A stretch of DNA of 64,000 nucleotides from NCBI RefSeq assembly GCF_000175935.2, contig NC_014839.1, positions 330,055-394,054 of the forward strand, written 5' to 3'. This DNA comes from Pantoea sp. At-9b (GTDB lineage: Bacteria > Pseudomonadota > Gammaproteobacteria > Enterobacterales > Enterobacteriaceae). This document shows, in pieces, positions 28,992 to 37,302 of the stretch (its first letter is position 1; every line of letters begins with the position of its first letter). The notes below the pieces were generated by a model, which searched no databases, was not told the DNA's origin, and saw only the letters and a program-made list of their open reading frames with translations. The position numbers were made by a program, and so were the translations under genes.

Positions 28992-29290
28992 ATGTCCTCA
29001 TCTGTAACTGTAGCAGCTGCCTGCCATCCTGCTGGTGAAGAACTCTGTTTTGCTGATCTGGTCACACTGATCGGTGACGGGGACGGGGTTCTGGCTTTCG
29101 ACACCGGTAACACTGAGTGCATCAGCGGCCACACTCATTACCTACGCGGAAGGGACCAGCCCGGATGCTGACGGGGAAGCGGGAGAGAGCGCCGTCACGG
29201 ACCTGCTGGCCGACCTGATGCATCTTTGTGAGAGCAGAGGGATGCGTTTGATGGCCTGTCGGCACACCGGCCAGCCTCCTCCGCCTGCGT
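28992..29290 (+). pseudogene. Leading-region orf-c, copy 1 (frameshifted)
   Basis: Begins MSSSVTVAAACHPAGEELCF, then ADLVTLIGDGDGVLAFDTGN, and shifts frame after ECIS relative to copy 2 (31650-31985). Later segments (DADGEAGESAVTDLLADLMH) match in another frame. The original protein would be about 110 acidic residues. Function unknown. Confidence 0.6.
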
Positions 29291-29394
29291 CCGTCCCCGT
29301 GCAGTGTTTGCTCTTTCCTCCTGCTGCTTTTCCTCTCGTTGTGCTTTTTCGCCGGTTGTTTTCCGGCATTTTCCATGCCAGAACCACAGGGGGA

Positions 29395-29809
29395 AAAGGC
29401 TCGGCCCCTCCGGCTCCTGCCCCTGCGGGCAGTCGTCAGCCCCTCTCCGCTAACCGGCCAGGTCTGATGGCGAAGGTCAGGGGCTGCAACCGGCTGCCGC
29501 CGGTGCGTTTACCGGGCGGCACCCTTTAATGCCGCCACGCCGTTCCGTCGTGTCGGGTGTGTTCCTGCCCGTCGGCCCGTCCGGAGAGCATGTCCCGGTC
29601 GCCACTCGCGGAGGACTTTCCGTAGCACAGTCGATTCACTTCCGAAAGGGCCCCGCTTCGCTGCCTCCTCACCCGTTCGCACTCACTCTGCTCGCTTGCG
29701 CTGCGGTTTGCGGGGGCTCCCTTTCTCCGTTCACTGCCGGTGCTACTTTGCCCTTCGCCGCGACTGGATCGACCGAAACATGACTACACACCGGAACAGG
29801 AGAAGTGCC
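29395..29809 (+). promoter_or_regulatory. GC-rich repeated leader, copy 1 (candidate single-strand promoter)
   Basis: About 400 non-coding bases upstream of the 257-residue gene. They share long blocks with 34975-35359, for example GGTCTGATGGCGAAGGTCAG, ATGCCGCCACGCCGTTCCGT and CTGCTCGCTTGCGCTGCGG. Many GC-rich segments can pair. Size, position in the leading region and orientation match the Frpo-type single-strand promoters of F, which are read from the transferred strand on entry. The promoter role is inference; the repeat is directly visible. Confidence 0.5.
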
Positions 29810-30583
29810 ATGAACACACAGAACGTCAACGTCAACACCGCCACGCCAGAATCTCCCAAAACATGGGTGAACAACCCTTCCATCACCTTTATTTCCCGCA
29901 AAACCAGTGCGCTCATCCGTCTCGCAAAAACGGAAGGCGATTTGATGATGTACCGTGCCTTTGAACGCCTCGGCATTGATGCACCGGATTATAACGTTGA
30001 AATTTTTGCCCCGCAGGAAGCCGCCTGCCTGGTGACAGAGCTGGCGGAGATGGGCGGGCTCACCACGCCTGTGGTGTATGACATGGTCCGCTCCGTAGAG
30101 TCTCTGGCACAGGGTATGAAGCTGTCATCTCTGTGGGATGAGGAATACCCGGAAAGCCTGCCGGAACTGGCGGTGTTTCAGGCCGCATCGGCAGAAAAGA
30201 AGGCGCGGACTCTCCGGAGTATGAAAACAGTCGCTCCGGTGTCTGCTAACGTGCCGGAAATACCGGGCCTCAGTCAGGCACTGCGCAACGATCTGGCCTG
30301 TCTGGCCACACTCAGCACAAGAGAAATGGACGAAATGGAACGGGAGGAGCTGCTGAACGGCACGATTCGGAATATCGCGGAACGCGTCTGCAACACGGTA
30401 ACGGACTGGACCCGTCCGCGTCCGGTGGTGCCGTTTTCCTCCCTGTCAGCCTGGAACTGTGCCGGTCAGCTTGCCATGAAATTATTCGGAGAAACCGGTG
30501 AAACTGCATGGAGTGCGGGGCGTTCTCACCTGGCGCTGTTACTGATGGCAGGGTATTCCATGTATGTGGCTGATATTGCCTGA
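29810..30583 (+). CDS. Leading-region protein of 257 residues, unknown
   Basis: ATG at 29810 follows AGGAGAAGTGCC. The first residues, MNTQNVNVNTATPESPKTW, are nearly the same as those of the different protein at 35360, but the remainder is unrelated to it. The protein appears soluble and helical, with TSALIRLAKTEGDLMMYRAF and EIFAPQEAACLVTELAEMGG, then a hydrophobic C-terminal SHLALLLMAGYSMYVADIA. It follows a repeated GC-rich leader and precedes a 44-residue gene. Leading-region genes often protect the incoming plasmid from SOS or restriction; that role is unproven here. Confidence 0.7.
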   Translation: MNTQNVNVNTATPESPKTWVNNPSITFISRKTSALIRLAKTEGDLMMYRAFERLGIDAPDYNVEIFAPQEAACLVTELAEMGGLTTPVVYDMVRSVESLAQGMKLSSLWDEEYPESLPELAVFQAASAEKKARTLRSMKTVAPVSANVPEIPGLSQALRNDLACLATLSTREMDEMEREELLNGTIRNIAERVCNTVTDWTRPRPVVPFSSLSAWNCAGQLAMKLFGETGETAWSAGRSHLALLLMAGYSMYVADIA

Positions 30584-30624
30584 TTATTTATCCGGCAGCC
30601 AGGCTGCCGGACCGGGAGATAACT

Positions 30625-30759
30625 ATGGAGACACATCACGCAGACAGTACTGACACGTCCCTGCCGGGAAAATTCACGCCACCTGCCGGTCTGTCGCCAG
30701 AGCTGGCCGGGCGTCTTAGTGAAATCAGTGACGGAGCGTCCGGCAGAACACGGGCGTAA
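30625..30759 (+). CDS. Small 44-residue leading-region protein
   Basis: ATG at 30625 follows CGGGAGATAACT, 41 bases after the stop of the 257-residue gene. The protein (METHHADSTDTSLPGKFTPP, AGLSPELAGRLSEISDGASG) is polar and probably disordered. A hairpin follows immediately, so the pair forms an operon. A degraded relative is visible upstream of module copy 1 at about 28100-28195. Confidence 0.5.
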   Translation: METHHADSTDTSLPGKFTPPAGLSPELAGRLSEISDGASGRTRA

Positions 30760-30762
30760 AAA

Positions 30763-30785
30763 AAGCAGGCGTCTGCCTGCTTCTT
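30763..30785 (+). terminator. Hairpin AAGCAGGC-loop-GCCTGCTT, module copy 2
   Basis: An 8-bp perfect stem with a GTCT loop and a following TTCTTCC, four bases after the stop of the 44-residue gene. The A-run on the left could make it bidirectional. Identical in design to 28202-28224. Confidence 0.7.
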
Positions 30786-30842
30786 CCACGGCAGTCAGTT
30801 ACCGGCTGACTGCCTCATCAAAACCAACAATGGAGAGTTGTT

Positions 30843-30992
30843 ATGAATTCTGACCCGCAAATCCTGTCATAGGCAGAGGCGTTTGTAAATGGCCTCAGAA
30901 ATGGCCGCAGGGCCACCATGCGTCCCATGCCATTCCGGCAGTGGCCGCAGTTTATGCAGGCTGTACACACAATGATGGAGGCAAAAGCATGA
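30843..30992 (+). pseudogene. Leading-region orf-a, copy 2 (one TAG codon)
   Basis: A 49-codon frame beginning MNSDPQILS, then TAG at 30870-30872, then AEAFVNGLRNGRRATMRPMP and FRQWPQFMQAVHTMMEAKA. Apart from the amber codon the frame is open, and its stop overlaps the orf-b start (ATGA). The ribosome-binding site is GGAGAG. Copy 1 has CAG-type codons here, so a point change is likely. Confidence 0.6.
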
Positions 30993-31558
30993 GTACGGAA
31001 ACCCTTCTGAATGCGGCATCCGCGCTGACGCCGGTCAAACAGGCCGATATCGCCCGCGTGATGGGTGCATACTGTTTTATCCGTCTTGATAGCGGGGATG
31101 AGGCTTTTTTCCACAACGGACACTGGCTGGACGGTGCAGACGCCGCCAGCGGCGAACCTTCAGTGCTCGGCCTGGCGCAGCGGGCGGCACGGGCAGGGGA
31201 GAAATTCCTGCGCTGCATGGAGCTGCCGGTGCCGGATTCGGCAGAGTGGTGCTGAAGCGACGTCGCGGAGCAGCTGGCGCGCAGCGCCGTCACGGTGGGG
31301 GTGCGCATGGAGCTTATCGTCACGGGATGTGAAACGCGGCAGGGGCGGGGCGTGCACTTCTGTAACGATCCGCTGCTGAGCGGCATCAACAGCAACCTGT
31401 GGTTTCCGGTGCGCCCAGGTGAGGACTGGTTTGCGGGCATTGAGCGCATTCTGGTGATGAACGGCGTGGCGGAGAACGTGGTCAGCCTGACGCCGTTGCG
31501 GGACAACCCGTCCTGTACCGACTGGAAAGTTATCTGTAACCGGAAAGTTATCACCTGA
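30989..31558 (+). pseudogene. Leading-region orf-b, copy 2 (one TGA codon)
   Basis: A 189-codon frame interrupted once, by TGA at 31253-31255. Before it: MSTETLLNAASALTPVKQAD, VMGAYCFIRLDSGDEAFFHN and GHWLDGADAASGEPSVLGLA, to PDSAEWC. After it in the same frame: SDVAEQLARSAVTVGVRMEL, ETRQGRGVHFCNDPLLSG and DWFAGIERILVMNGVAENVV, to VICNRKVIT. Without the stop this would be a soluble protein of about 190 residues. An internal ATG (31308) could still make the C-terminal half. Function unknown. Confidence 0.7.
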
Positions 31559-31567
31559 CGGAAAAAA

Positions 31568-31593
31568 GGCAGGGGGGTGTGCCCCTGCCTGTT
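31568..31593 (+). terminator. Hairpin after orf-b, copy 2
   Basis: GGCAGGGG and CCCCTGCC with a six-base loop, then TGTTT. It lies ten bases after the orf-b stop and corresponds to 28913-28936 in copy 1. Confidence 0.7.
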
Positions 31594-31649
31594 TCAGTTG
31601 TCATAACAATACAAAGACAACAGTACTCTGATAATCGGCGATATCATCC

Positions 31650-31985
31650 ATGACATCATTAATGACTTTAGCACCGGATACTTATCCTGCCGGGTAGGAA
31701 CTCTGTTTTGCAGACCTGATCACACTGGCCGGTGACGGGGACGGGGTACTGCCTTTTGACGCCGGTAACACTGAGCGCATCAGCGCCACGGCGGCCGCAC
31801 TCGTGACCTTCGCGGAAAGGACCGGCCTCGATGCTGACGGGGAACCGGCAGAGACCGCCGTCTCGGACCTGCTGGCTGACCTGATGCACCTGTGTGACAG
31901 CGGCGGAATGGCGTTTGATGGCCTGCTGGCGACTGCCCAACTGCACCACGATGCGGAGACGGAAAACGAAGAAGAAGGGCGGTAA
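31650..31985 (+). pseudogene. Leading-region orf-c, copy 2 (one TAG codon)
   Basis: A 111-codon frame: MTSLMTLAPDTYPAG, TAG at 31695-31697 (codon 16), then ELCFADLITLAGDGDGVLPF, ISATAAALVTFAERTGLDAD, AVSDLLADLMHLCDSGGMAF and an acidic end. Copy 1 has GAA at this position. The protein would be small, acidic and helical. Function unknown. Confidence 0.6.
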
Positions 31986-32213
31986 AAGCAGGAGCGGCCC
32001 GGTGCTGACGCACCGGACTGCTTCCTCCTTCTGCGTCCGCCCCCGTGCAGTGTTCGCGTTTTCCCCCTGCTGTTCTTCCTCATGCTGTACTTTTTTGACG
32101 GTTGTCTGTGGGCATTTTTCCGCGCCAGAACCACAGAAGAAAAGGGCATGGCCCCCTGACGGCTCCCCGGCGGTGCCGGGTCGTCAGCCCCGCTCCGCTA
32201 ACCGGCAGAGCCG
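31986..32213 (+). promoter_or_regulatory. Left part of the GC-rich leader of module copy 2, cut by IS66
   Basis: These 228 bases match 29283-29460 in copy 1, including CTTCTGCGTCCGCCCCCGTG-like and CGTCAGCCCCGCTCCGCTAA segments. The match stops where the IS66 element begins (GTAAGC at 32214) and resumes beyond its other end at about 34975. Confidence 0.6.
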
Positions 32214-32311
32214 GTAAGCTCCACCGTAATGTTGCGGCGAACTCATCTTCACAGGAATTTTCAGGCAGTTAGCATTACCGGCATTCGTACAACTCCCGTG
32301 GAGATCGAACA

Positions 32312-32656
32312 ATGCCAAAAATTCGATGGACTCTTGACCAGAAAAAGCATCACGTCGCCGCATGGAGAGCCAGTGGCCTCACCCGTGCACAATATTGCGA
32401 CCTTTACGATATTCCTTTCAAATCACTGCGACAGTGGCCGCAGGATGTCGCAAAAGCTGAACAACGCGCAAACGCCCCGGAAATCATCCCCGTCAGGGTT
32501 TCTGATGCACCTGCAGCACCCGTCGACACCCTTCAGCAGCCCCCTGCTGCTGTAAATGAACCTGTCACGCTCTTTCTGCCCGGTGGAATACGCATGTGCT
32601 GCCATCCTTCACAACTGACCGACGTCTTCAGGGCCCTCCGCTATGCTGAAACCTGA
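32312..32656 (+). CDS. tnpA: IS66 TnpA
   Basis: A 114-residue accessory protein with an N-terminal helix-turn-helix (KIRWTLDQKKHHVAAWRASG, LTRAQYCDLYDIPFKSLRQW) and a short C-terminal domain ending LFLPGGIRMCCHPSQLTDVF. It overlaps tnpB by 14 bases. Required for IS66 transposition in studied members, probably as a DNA-binding subunit. Confidence 0.88.
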   Translation: MPKIRWTLDQKKHHVAAWRASGLTRAQYCDLYDIPFKSLRQWPQDVAKAEQRANAPEIIPVRVSDAPAAPVDTLQQPPAAVNEPVTLFLPGGIRMCCHPSQLTDVFRALRYAET

Positions 32657-33014
32657 TAATGTCTTCCTGGCCGTGAAACCTGTGGACATGCGCCGGGGGA
32701 TCGACACCCTCACACAGTATGTGCAGGACACGCTGAAATCTTCATGGCACGAAAGTGCAGCTTTTGTCTTTGCCAATAAGGCCCGGACGCGCATCAAAGT
32801 GCTGCGCTGGGACAAGCACGGAGTATGGCTGTGCACCCGGCGTCTGCATAAAGGTCACTTTCACTGGCCACGTGCAAATGATGCCGCATGGTCTCTGACG
32901 CCTGAGCAGTTCGAATGGCTGATAACCGGCATCGACTGGCAACAAATGGACGGACATAACCTGGCGGACGGGGTCTTCCGGAGTGAAGACCTTCCATCTG
33001 CACATCAGCTGTAA
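32643..33014 (+). CDS. tnpB: IS66 TnpB (Orf2)
   Basis: A 123-residue protein with the IS66 Orf2 signature: VFLAVKPVDMRRGIDTLTQY, then FVFANKARTRIKVLRWDKHG and VWLCTRRLHKGHFHWP. The biochemical role is not known, but it is needed for transposition in family members. It is unrelated to the RNA-guided nuclease TnpB of IS200/IS605 despite the shared symbol. Confidence 0.92.
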   Translation: MLKPDNVFLAVKPVDMRRGIDTLTQYVQDTLKSSWHESAAFVFANKARTRIKVLRWDKHGVWLCTRRLHKGHFHWPRANDAAWSLTPEQFEWLITGIDWQQMDGHNLADGVFRSEDLPSAHQL

Positions 33015-33040
33015 AACAGGGTGTAACCCTGTGTAAAATA

Positions 33041-34636
33041 ATGAATATCCATGCCCGCCATGGTAGTATTAAGGGTATGGATATCTCACTTCTCAGCACC
33101 ACCAATGACATCGAACAGCTTCGCACTCTGGCGCTTGCCATGGTGCAAAAAGTGGTGTCTGAGAATGCTGAAAAAGAACAACGTATCCGTCTGCTGGAAG
33201 AGGCGCTGATGCTGGCCCGGCAGCATCGATTCGGGCGAAAAAGCGAATCGCTGTCCGGGCTACAGCGCCAGCTCTTCGAAGAGGATGTGGACACGGATAT
33301 CGCGGCGACGGAAGTCCGGCTGAGAACGCTGTTACAGCCCGATGATGCCGGTGAAACCCGGCCCGCACTCCGCCCCGTTCGTAAACCCCTTCCGGCCCAT
33401 CTGCCACGGGTCGTAAAAACCATTGAACCCGCGTCGACTGATGACTGTCCGGATCTCGGGTGCCCGGGGATGCTGCGCCATATCCGCGACGAAGTGAGTG
33501 AAAAACTGGAGTATATCCCGGCGCACTTCGTCGTTAATCAGTATGTTCGCCCACAGTACGGGTGCACCTGCTGCCAGCGGGTGGTCAGTGGTGACGTGCC
33601 CGCGCAGATTATCCCGAAAGGGAATGCAGAAGCCAGCCTGGCTGCTCAGGTGGTGGTCAGCAAATACCGGGACTATTTGCCACTTTATCGCCAGCGGCAC
33701 ATTTTTGCCCGGGCCGATGTCGATCTGTCAGTCAGCACAATGGCCGGATGGGTTGGCGCAGTCAGCGTAGCCCTGATGCCCCTGGCTGAACAGCTACGCC
33801 GTTTAATCTTAACCCGCGATGTTATCCATGCCGATGAGACGTCGATGCGTATCCTGGATACCCAAAAAGGAGGCTCATCCTTACGGGGCTGGCTCTGGAG
33901 CTACATCAGCGGCGAGCATAGCGGCAATCCCGTCGTTGTCTTCGAATGTCATGCGGGCCGGGGTGCTAAATATCCGCTGGCATTCCTGTCAGAATGGGCG
34001 GGCGGATATCTGGTCACCGATGACTGTGACGTCTACAAGTCGGTGGCGAAAGAAAACGACCGTATCATCAACGTCGGATGCTGGAGTCACGCCCGCCGAC
34101 GGTTCGCTGAGTTATATAAGGCCAGTGGGGATCCGCGTGCAGGGTTCGTTCTGAAAGTGCTCGCCCGGATATTCAGTCTGGAGGAGCGCATCCGCACCCG
34201 CTCACCGGAAAATAAGGTCCGGTGGCGACGACGGTATACCAGACCTCTGCTTGAGAAACTTCATACCTGGCTGACAGAGCAACTGGATGCCTGCCAGAAA
34301 GGGTCTGCCCTGTATAAAGCGATACGTTATCCGCTGAAGGAGAAAACGTGGCCGTCACTGGTTCGCTTCCTGGAGGATGGCAGGGTTCCCATGGAAAATA
34401 ACCGTGCCGAACGGGTCATCAGGCCGGTGGCGATGGGGCGCAACAACTGGTTGTTCGCGGGTTCTCTGGCCGCAGGAGAACGTGCCGCGCGAATCATGGG
34501 GCTGCTGGAAACGGCGAAAATGAACGGTCTGGAGCCGCATGCCTGGCTGTCGGACGTGCTGAAACGACTACCGTCGTGGTCGGAGGATCGGCTGGATGAG
34601 TTGCTGCCGTTTTCGACATACCGGTTCAGCAGGTAA
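33041..34636 (+). CDS. tnpC: IS66 TnpC DDE transposase
   Basis: A 531-residue transposase, or 519 from the alternative ATG at 33077 (MDISLLSTTND), which is equally plausible. It has an N-terminal coiled coil (EQRIRLLEEALMLARQHRFG), a zinc-finger-like part (YGCTCCQRV), and a catalytic core with Asp in RDVIHADETSMRI, Asp in YLVTDDCDVYKSV and Glu in VPMENNRAERVIRP. No interruption is visible, so the element may be active. Confidence 0.93.
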   Translation: MNIHARHGSIKGMDISLLSTTNDIEQLRTLALAMVQKVVSENAEKEQRIRLLEEALMLARQHRFGRKSESLSGLQRQLFEEDVDTDIAATEVRLRTLLQPDDAGETRPALRPVRKPLPAHLPRVVKTIEPASTDDCPDLGCPGMLRHIRDEVSEKLEYIPAHFVVNQYVRPQYGCTCCQRVVSGDVPAQIIPKGNAEASLAAQVVVSKYRDYLPLYRQRHIFARADVDLSVSTMAGWVGAVSVALMPLAEQLRRLILTRDVIHADETSMRILDTQKGGSSLRGWLWSYISGEHSGNPVVVFECHAGRGAKYPLAFLSEWAGGYLVTDDCDVYKSVAKENDRIINVGCWSHARRRFAELYKASGDPRAGFVLKVLARIFSLEERIRTRSPENKVRWRRRYTRPLLEKLHTWLTEQLDACQKGSALYKAIRYPLKEKTWPSLVRFLEDGRVPMENNRAERVIRPVAMGRNNWLFAGSLAAGERAARIMGLLETAKMNGLEPHAWLSDVLKRLPSWSEDRLDELLPFSTYRFSR

Positions 34637-34974
34637 AGGCTCGGGATACTGAAAAAAACCGTTGTCGGGAAAGGCGAACCGGAGGCAGCTAATCCGCGAT
34701 ACCGGCGTCATTCCTGTAGTCGGGTGTTGCGCCCCTGACACAGGGATCGCGGCAAAGCCCTGTCCCACGGGGCTTCAGCCACAGTCAGCACCTGCACCGC
34801 ATCTCCGCGATTACCGCAGTCAGTACTTCGACACCTGTCCGCAAACACCCTGGTCAGTACTTCAACGCCTGACAGAACACCCGCACTGAAACCTGAGACG
34901 ATCGATTCGCCGAAATTAGCCAAAACCGCTCTGTCAATGCGAGTTGCCCGCATGCTTACGCTCCACCGGACCAC
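34637..34974. other. Right non-coding end of IS66 and its junction
   Basis: About 320 bases between the tnpC stop and the GCTTAC end at 34959, plus 15 bases before the leader resumes. There are repeated segments such as CAGTCAGTACTTCGACACCTG and CTGGTCAGTACTTCAACGCC (related 15-base words near 34818 and 34850). No gene is supported. Confidence 0.45.
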
Positions 34975-35359
34975 GCGGGGGCGTGTTCCGGGCCTCCCGG
35001 CCAGGGTCTGATGGCGAAGGTCAGTGGCTGCAACCGGCTGTCGCCGTTGCATTCACCGGGCGCGCTGCGCCCTTTAATGCCGCCACGCCGTTCCGTCGTG
35101 TCGGGTGTGTTCCTGCTCATCTCCCCAGTCGTGCAGCCTGTTCCGGTGTGCTCCCCGCGGAGGGCTGTTCGTAGCACCGTTCTCCGTCTGCCCTGAAGGG
35201 TACGCTTCGCCGTTCCTCGCCCGTTCGCACTCGCTCTGCTCGCTTGCGCTGCGGCCTCCGGTGACGCCCTTCGTGCATCCCTCGCCCGTCGCTACTCTGC
35301 CCTTCGCCGCGAGGAACTCACCGAAACAGGGTTAAAGCAACCGATAAGAGGAAACCAGC
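34975..35359 (+). promoter_or_regulatory. GC-rich repeated leader, copy 2 right part (candidate single-strand promoter)
   Basis: Aligns over most of its length with 29455-29809. Shared blocks are GGTCTGATGGCGAAGGTCAG, CCTTTAATGCCGCCACGCCG, TCGTGTCGGGTGTGTTCCTG and CGCTTGCGCTGCGG. It is directly upstream of the 103-residue gene, whose first residues match those of the gene after copy 1. As in copy 1, a Frpo-like function on transferred single-stranded DNA is inferred from position and orientation. Confidence 0.5.
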
Positions 35360-35671
35360 ATGAACACACAGAACGTCAACACCGCCGCTTCAGAATCTAC
35401 CGAAACACGGGGGAAGGGACAGGAAAACCGCGACCTGAGTCCGGCTCAGTTTGCGGACCTGTACCTCTGGATCCGTGCAAACGGTGAGTTTACCGGCGTG
35501 GCGGGCGTGCACCAGGCCGTACTGGCCGGGATGACGCTCATTGAGGAGCCTACCCCGGAGTCGGAAGCCCTGAAAATTTACGTCCACAAAGGGTATCCCG
35601 TGGCCGTCCAGGAATATGACACCGGATTTGTGGTCGTCCGGGAGTATTACGCCGCTGCTGCCGGGGAATGA
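35360..35671 (+). CDS. Leading-region protein of 103 residues, unknown
   Basis: Starts MNTQNVNTAASESTETRGKG after AAGAGGAAACCAGC. The core (LSPAQFADLYLWIRANGEFT, GVAGVHQAVLAGMTLIEE) looks helical, and the C-terminal part (IYVHKGYPVAVQEYDTGFVV) looks like a small beta domain. The N-terminal MNTQNVN is shared with the 257-residue protein at 29810 and appears to come with the repeated leader. Cytoplasmic; function unknown. Confidence 0.68.
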   Translation: MNTQNVNTAASESTETRGKGQENRDLSPAQFADLYLWIRANGEFTGVAGVHQAVLAGMTLIEEPTPESEALKIYVHKGYPVAVQEYDTGFVVVREYYAAAAGE

Positions 35672-35727
35672 TCCCGGCCAGAAAACACGTTGATTTGACC
35701 GTCTTTCTCAATATAAGGAATTTTATT

Positions 35728-36549
35728 ATGGTCCGTTTTGCCACCCGCTACGCCGCCCCCACGTCTGTCCGTAAAAATAATCCACTGACCAATGATGAGC
35801 TGATGCGCGTCGTGCCGAGCGCCTTTTCCGCTGAAAAACACGACTCCCGATCTGACCGCTATACGTATATTCCAACCATCACCCTGCTGGATAAACTGCG
35901 CGACGAAGGTTTCCAGCCTTATTACGCCAGTCAGTCACGCGTGCGCGACCCGGAGCGCCGTGACTTTACCAAACACATGATCCGCCTGCGCCGGGGAAAT
36001 AATCTGTCCGGTGCCGAAGTCCCTGAAATTGTTTTACTGAACAGTCACGATGGCTCAAGCAGTTATAAAATGATCCCCGGTATTTTCCGCCAGGTGTGCA
36101 GCAACGGACTGGTGTGCTGGAAATCATTTGGCGAAATCAGCGTGCCGCACAAAGGTGATATTGTGTCGCAGGTGATTGAGGGTGCTTATGAGGTACTGGG
36201 CGTATTCGATAAGGTCGAAAATAACATCGACACAATGAAATCCATTCAGGTAAACAGTGAAGAACGCCGCCTGCTGGGGCAGCTGGCTCTGGAGTATAAA
36301 TATGACGGTAAAGAGTCGCCCGTCACGGCTGAGCGTATTATTCAGCCGCGTGCCTGGTATGACAAAGGCACCGATTTGTGGACCGCATTTAATATCGTTC
36401 AGGAGAATCTGATCAAAGGTGGCGTCTCCGGCAGAACGGCGAAAGGAAAAAGAATCACTACCCGACCGGTGACGGGAATTGATGGCGATATAAAACTTAA
36501 TCAGGCGCTGTGGAAAATGGCGGAGGAGTTCGCAAAACTCAAAGCATAA
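35728..36549 (+). CDS. DUF932 (formerly DUF945) domain protein
   Basis: A 273-residue protein from ATG at 35728 (MVRFATRYAAPTSVRK) with AAGGAA upstream; a start 60 bases earlier would add unrelated residues. Matches the DUF932 pattern: TITLLDKLRDEGFQPYYASQ, TKHMIRLRR, VLLNSHDGSSSYKMIPGIFR and QVCSNGLVCWKSFGE. Members are frequent on conjugative plasmids and phages; function not established. It lies between the small leading-region gene and the transglycosylase, with a hairpin downstream. Confidence 0.85.
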   Translation: MVRFATRYAAPTSVRKNNPLTNDELMRVVPSAFSAEKHDSRSDRYTYIPTITLLDKLRDEGFQPYYASQSRVRDPERRDFTKHMIRLRRGNNLSGAEVPEIVLLNSHDGSSSYKMIPGIFRQVCSNGLVCWKSFGEISVPHKGDIVSQVIEGAYEVLGVFDKVENNIDTMKSIQVNSEERRLLGQLALEYKYDGKESPVTAERIIQPRAWYDKGTDLWTAFNIVQENLIKGGVSGRTAKGKRITTRPVTGIDGDIKLNQALWKMAEEFAKLKA

Positions 36550-36571
36550 ATATTAACTCCAATATACGGGG

Positions 36572-37105
36572 TTATTTTATGCGGGTGTCAACGTCTGCGC
36601 TGAGAAAAGTTTCCGGCGCAGGCGTTTTTTTATTCTGCTGTGTCATGGCAGCATAAACCTCATCACGGGCGATAAGCACGCGATAGATACTTTTAATTAT
36701 TGCCGCATACTCACGGCGCTGTTTTATGAGCTTCGGGCTGGGGCCGGTGTTATACATCCCGACGCTGTCCCAGTTCCTGCCGTACTGCCTGAAATTGCGC
36801 GCCTCGATCCACGCGCCGGTATAAATGCAGATACACGGATCTTTCAGAAGCCTTTCCCGCGTAATATCAAACTTTTTCAGCTGATCAAAATGAGAGCTGT
36901 TGATCTGCATGTTGCAGACGTCATGCGTTCCCCCGCTGCTTCTGGTATTCAGCGCATTATTACGCATGCGCGATTCCTGAATGGAGTGTGCCATCAGCAG
37001 GCGCGGATCAATACCGAAACCTTCCCCGGCCTTTGTGAAACACATTTCTGGTGCAGCCTGCACGCTGAATATTGCGGCAAAGCCTGCACAGGCGAACCAT
37101 TTCAT
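36572..37105 (-). CDS. Conjugation-associated lytic transglycosylase (orf169/VirB1-like)
   Basis: A 177-residue protein with a signal peptide (MKWFACAGFAAIFSVQA|APE) and a soluble lytic transglycosylase domain. The catalytic glutamate is in HSIQESRMRNNA, followed by HDVCNMQINSSHFD and WDSVGMYNTGPSP. It opens peptidoglycan for the transfer apparatus. In F the equivalent gene (geneX/orf169) lies in the same place, beside oriT and read away from tra, as here. Confidence 0.9.
   Translation of the reverse strand: MKWFACAGFAAIFSVQAAPEMCFTKAGEGFGIDPRLLMAHSIQESRMRNNALNTRSSGGTHDVCNMQINSSHFDQLKKFDITRERLLKDPCICIYTGAWIEARNFRQYGRNWDSVGMYNTGPSPKLIKQRREYAAIIKSIYRVLIARDEVYAAMTQQNKKTPAPETFLSADVDTRIK
36591..36632 (+). 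terminator. Terminator between DUF932 gene and transglycosylase
   Basis: ACGTCTGCGC (36591-36600) pairs with GCGCAGGCGT (36616-36625), followed by a run of T. It lies inside the 3' end of the opposing transglycosylase gene and would end transcription of the leading region before oriT. Confidence 0.6.
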
Positions 37106-37302
37106 AAAAATAATCTCATCATAACGCGCAGAATGCGCTGAGGGCGTCTGCGTGAAAAATACCCTCTCAGGTAATCATGCGCAAGATAATTCGTTACAGA
37201 CGCGCACGGGGCGCTCTGCGTGACCTTCTTATGACCATGCCGGATTATTTAAAACAGCGGGAAGGGGGGTATTTCACAAGCCGCTTTTACAGGGTTACTC
37301 AC

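Larger units (their letters stand above)
32214..34959 (+). mobile_element. IS66-family element, complete
   Basis: A 2.75-kb element with three genes in the usual IS66 order (tnpA, tnpB, tnpC). The outermost bases are GTAAGC at the left and GCTTAC at the right, typical of the family, though the longer inverted repeat is imperfect. It interrupts the second copy of the leading-region leader, whose two halves lie at 31986-32213 and from about 34975. No 8-base target duplication is found, so one flank has probably changed since insertion. Confidence 0.8.

Noticed and set aside
31253..31255. TGA in orf-b as a selenocysteine codon
   Set aside because: There is no selenoprotein family or SECIS-like hairpin directly after it, and neighbouring orf-a and orf-c are cut by TAG, so simple nonsense mutations are more likely.
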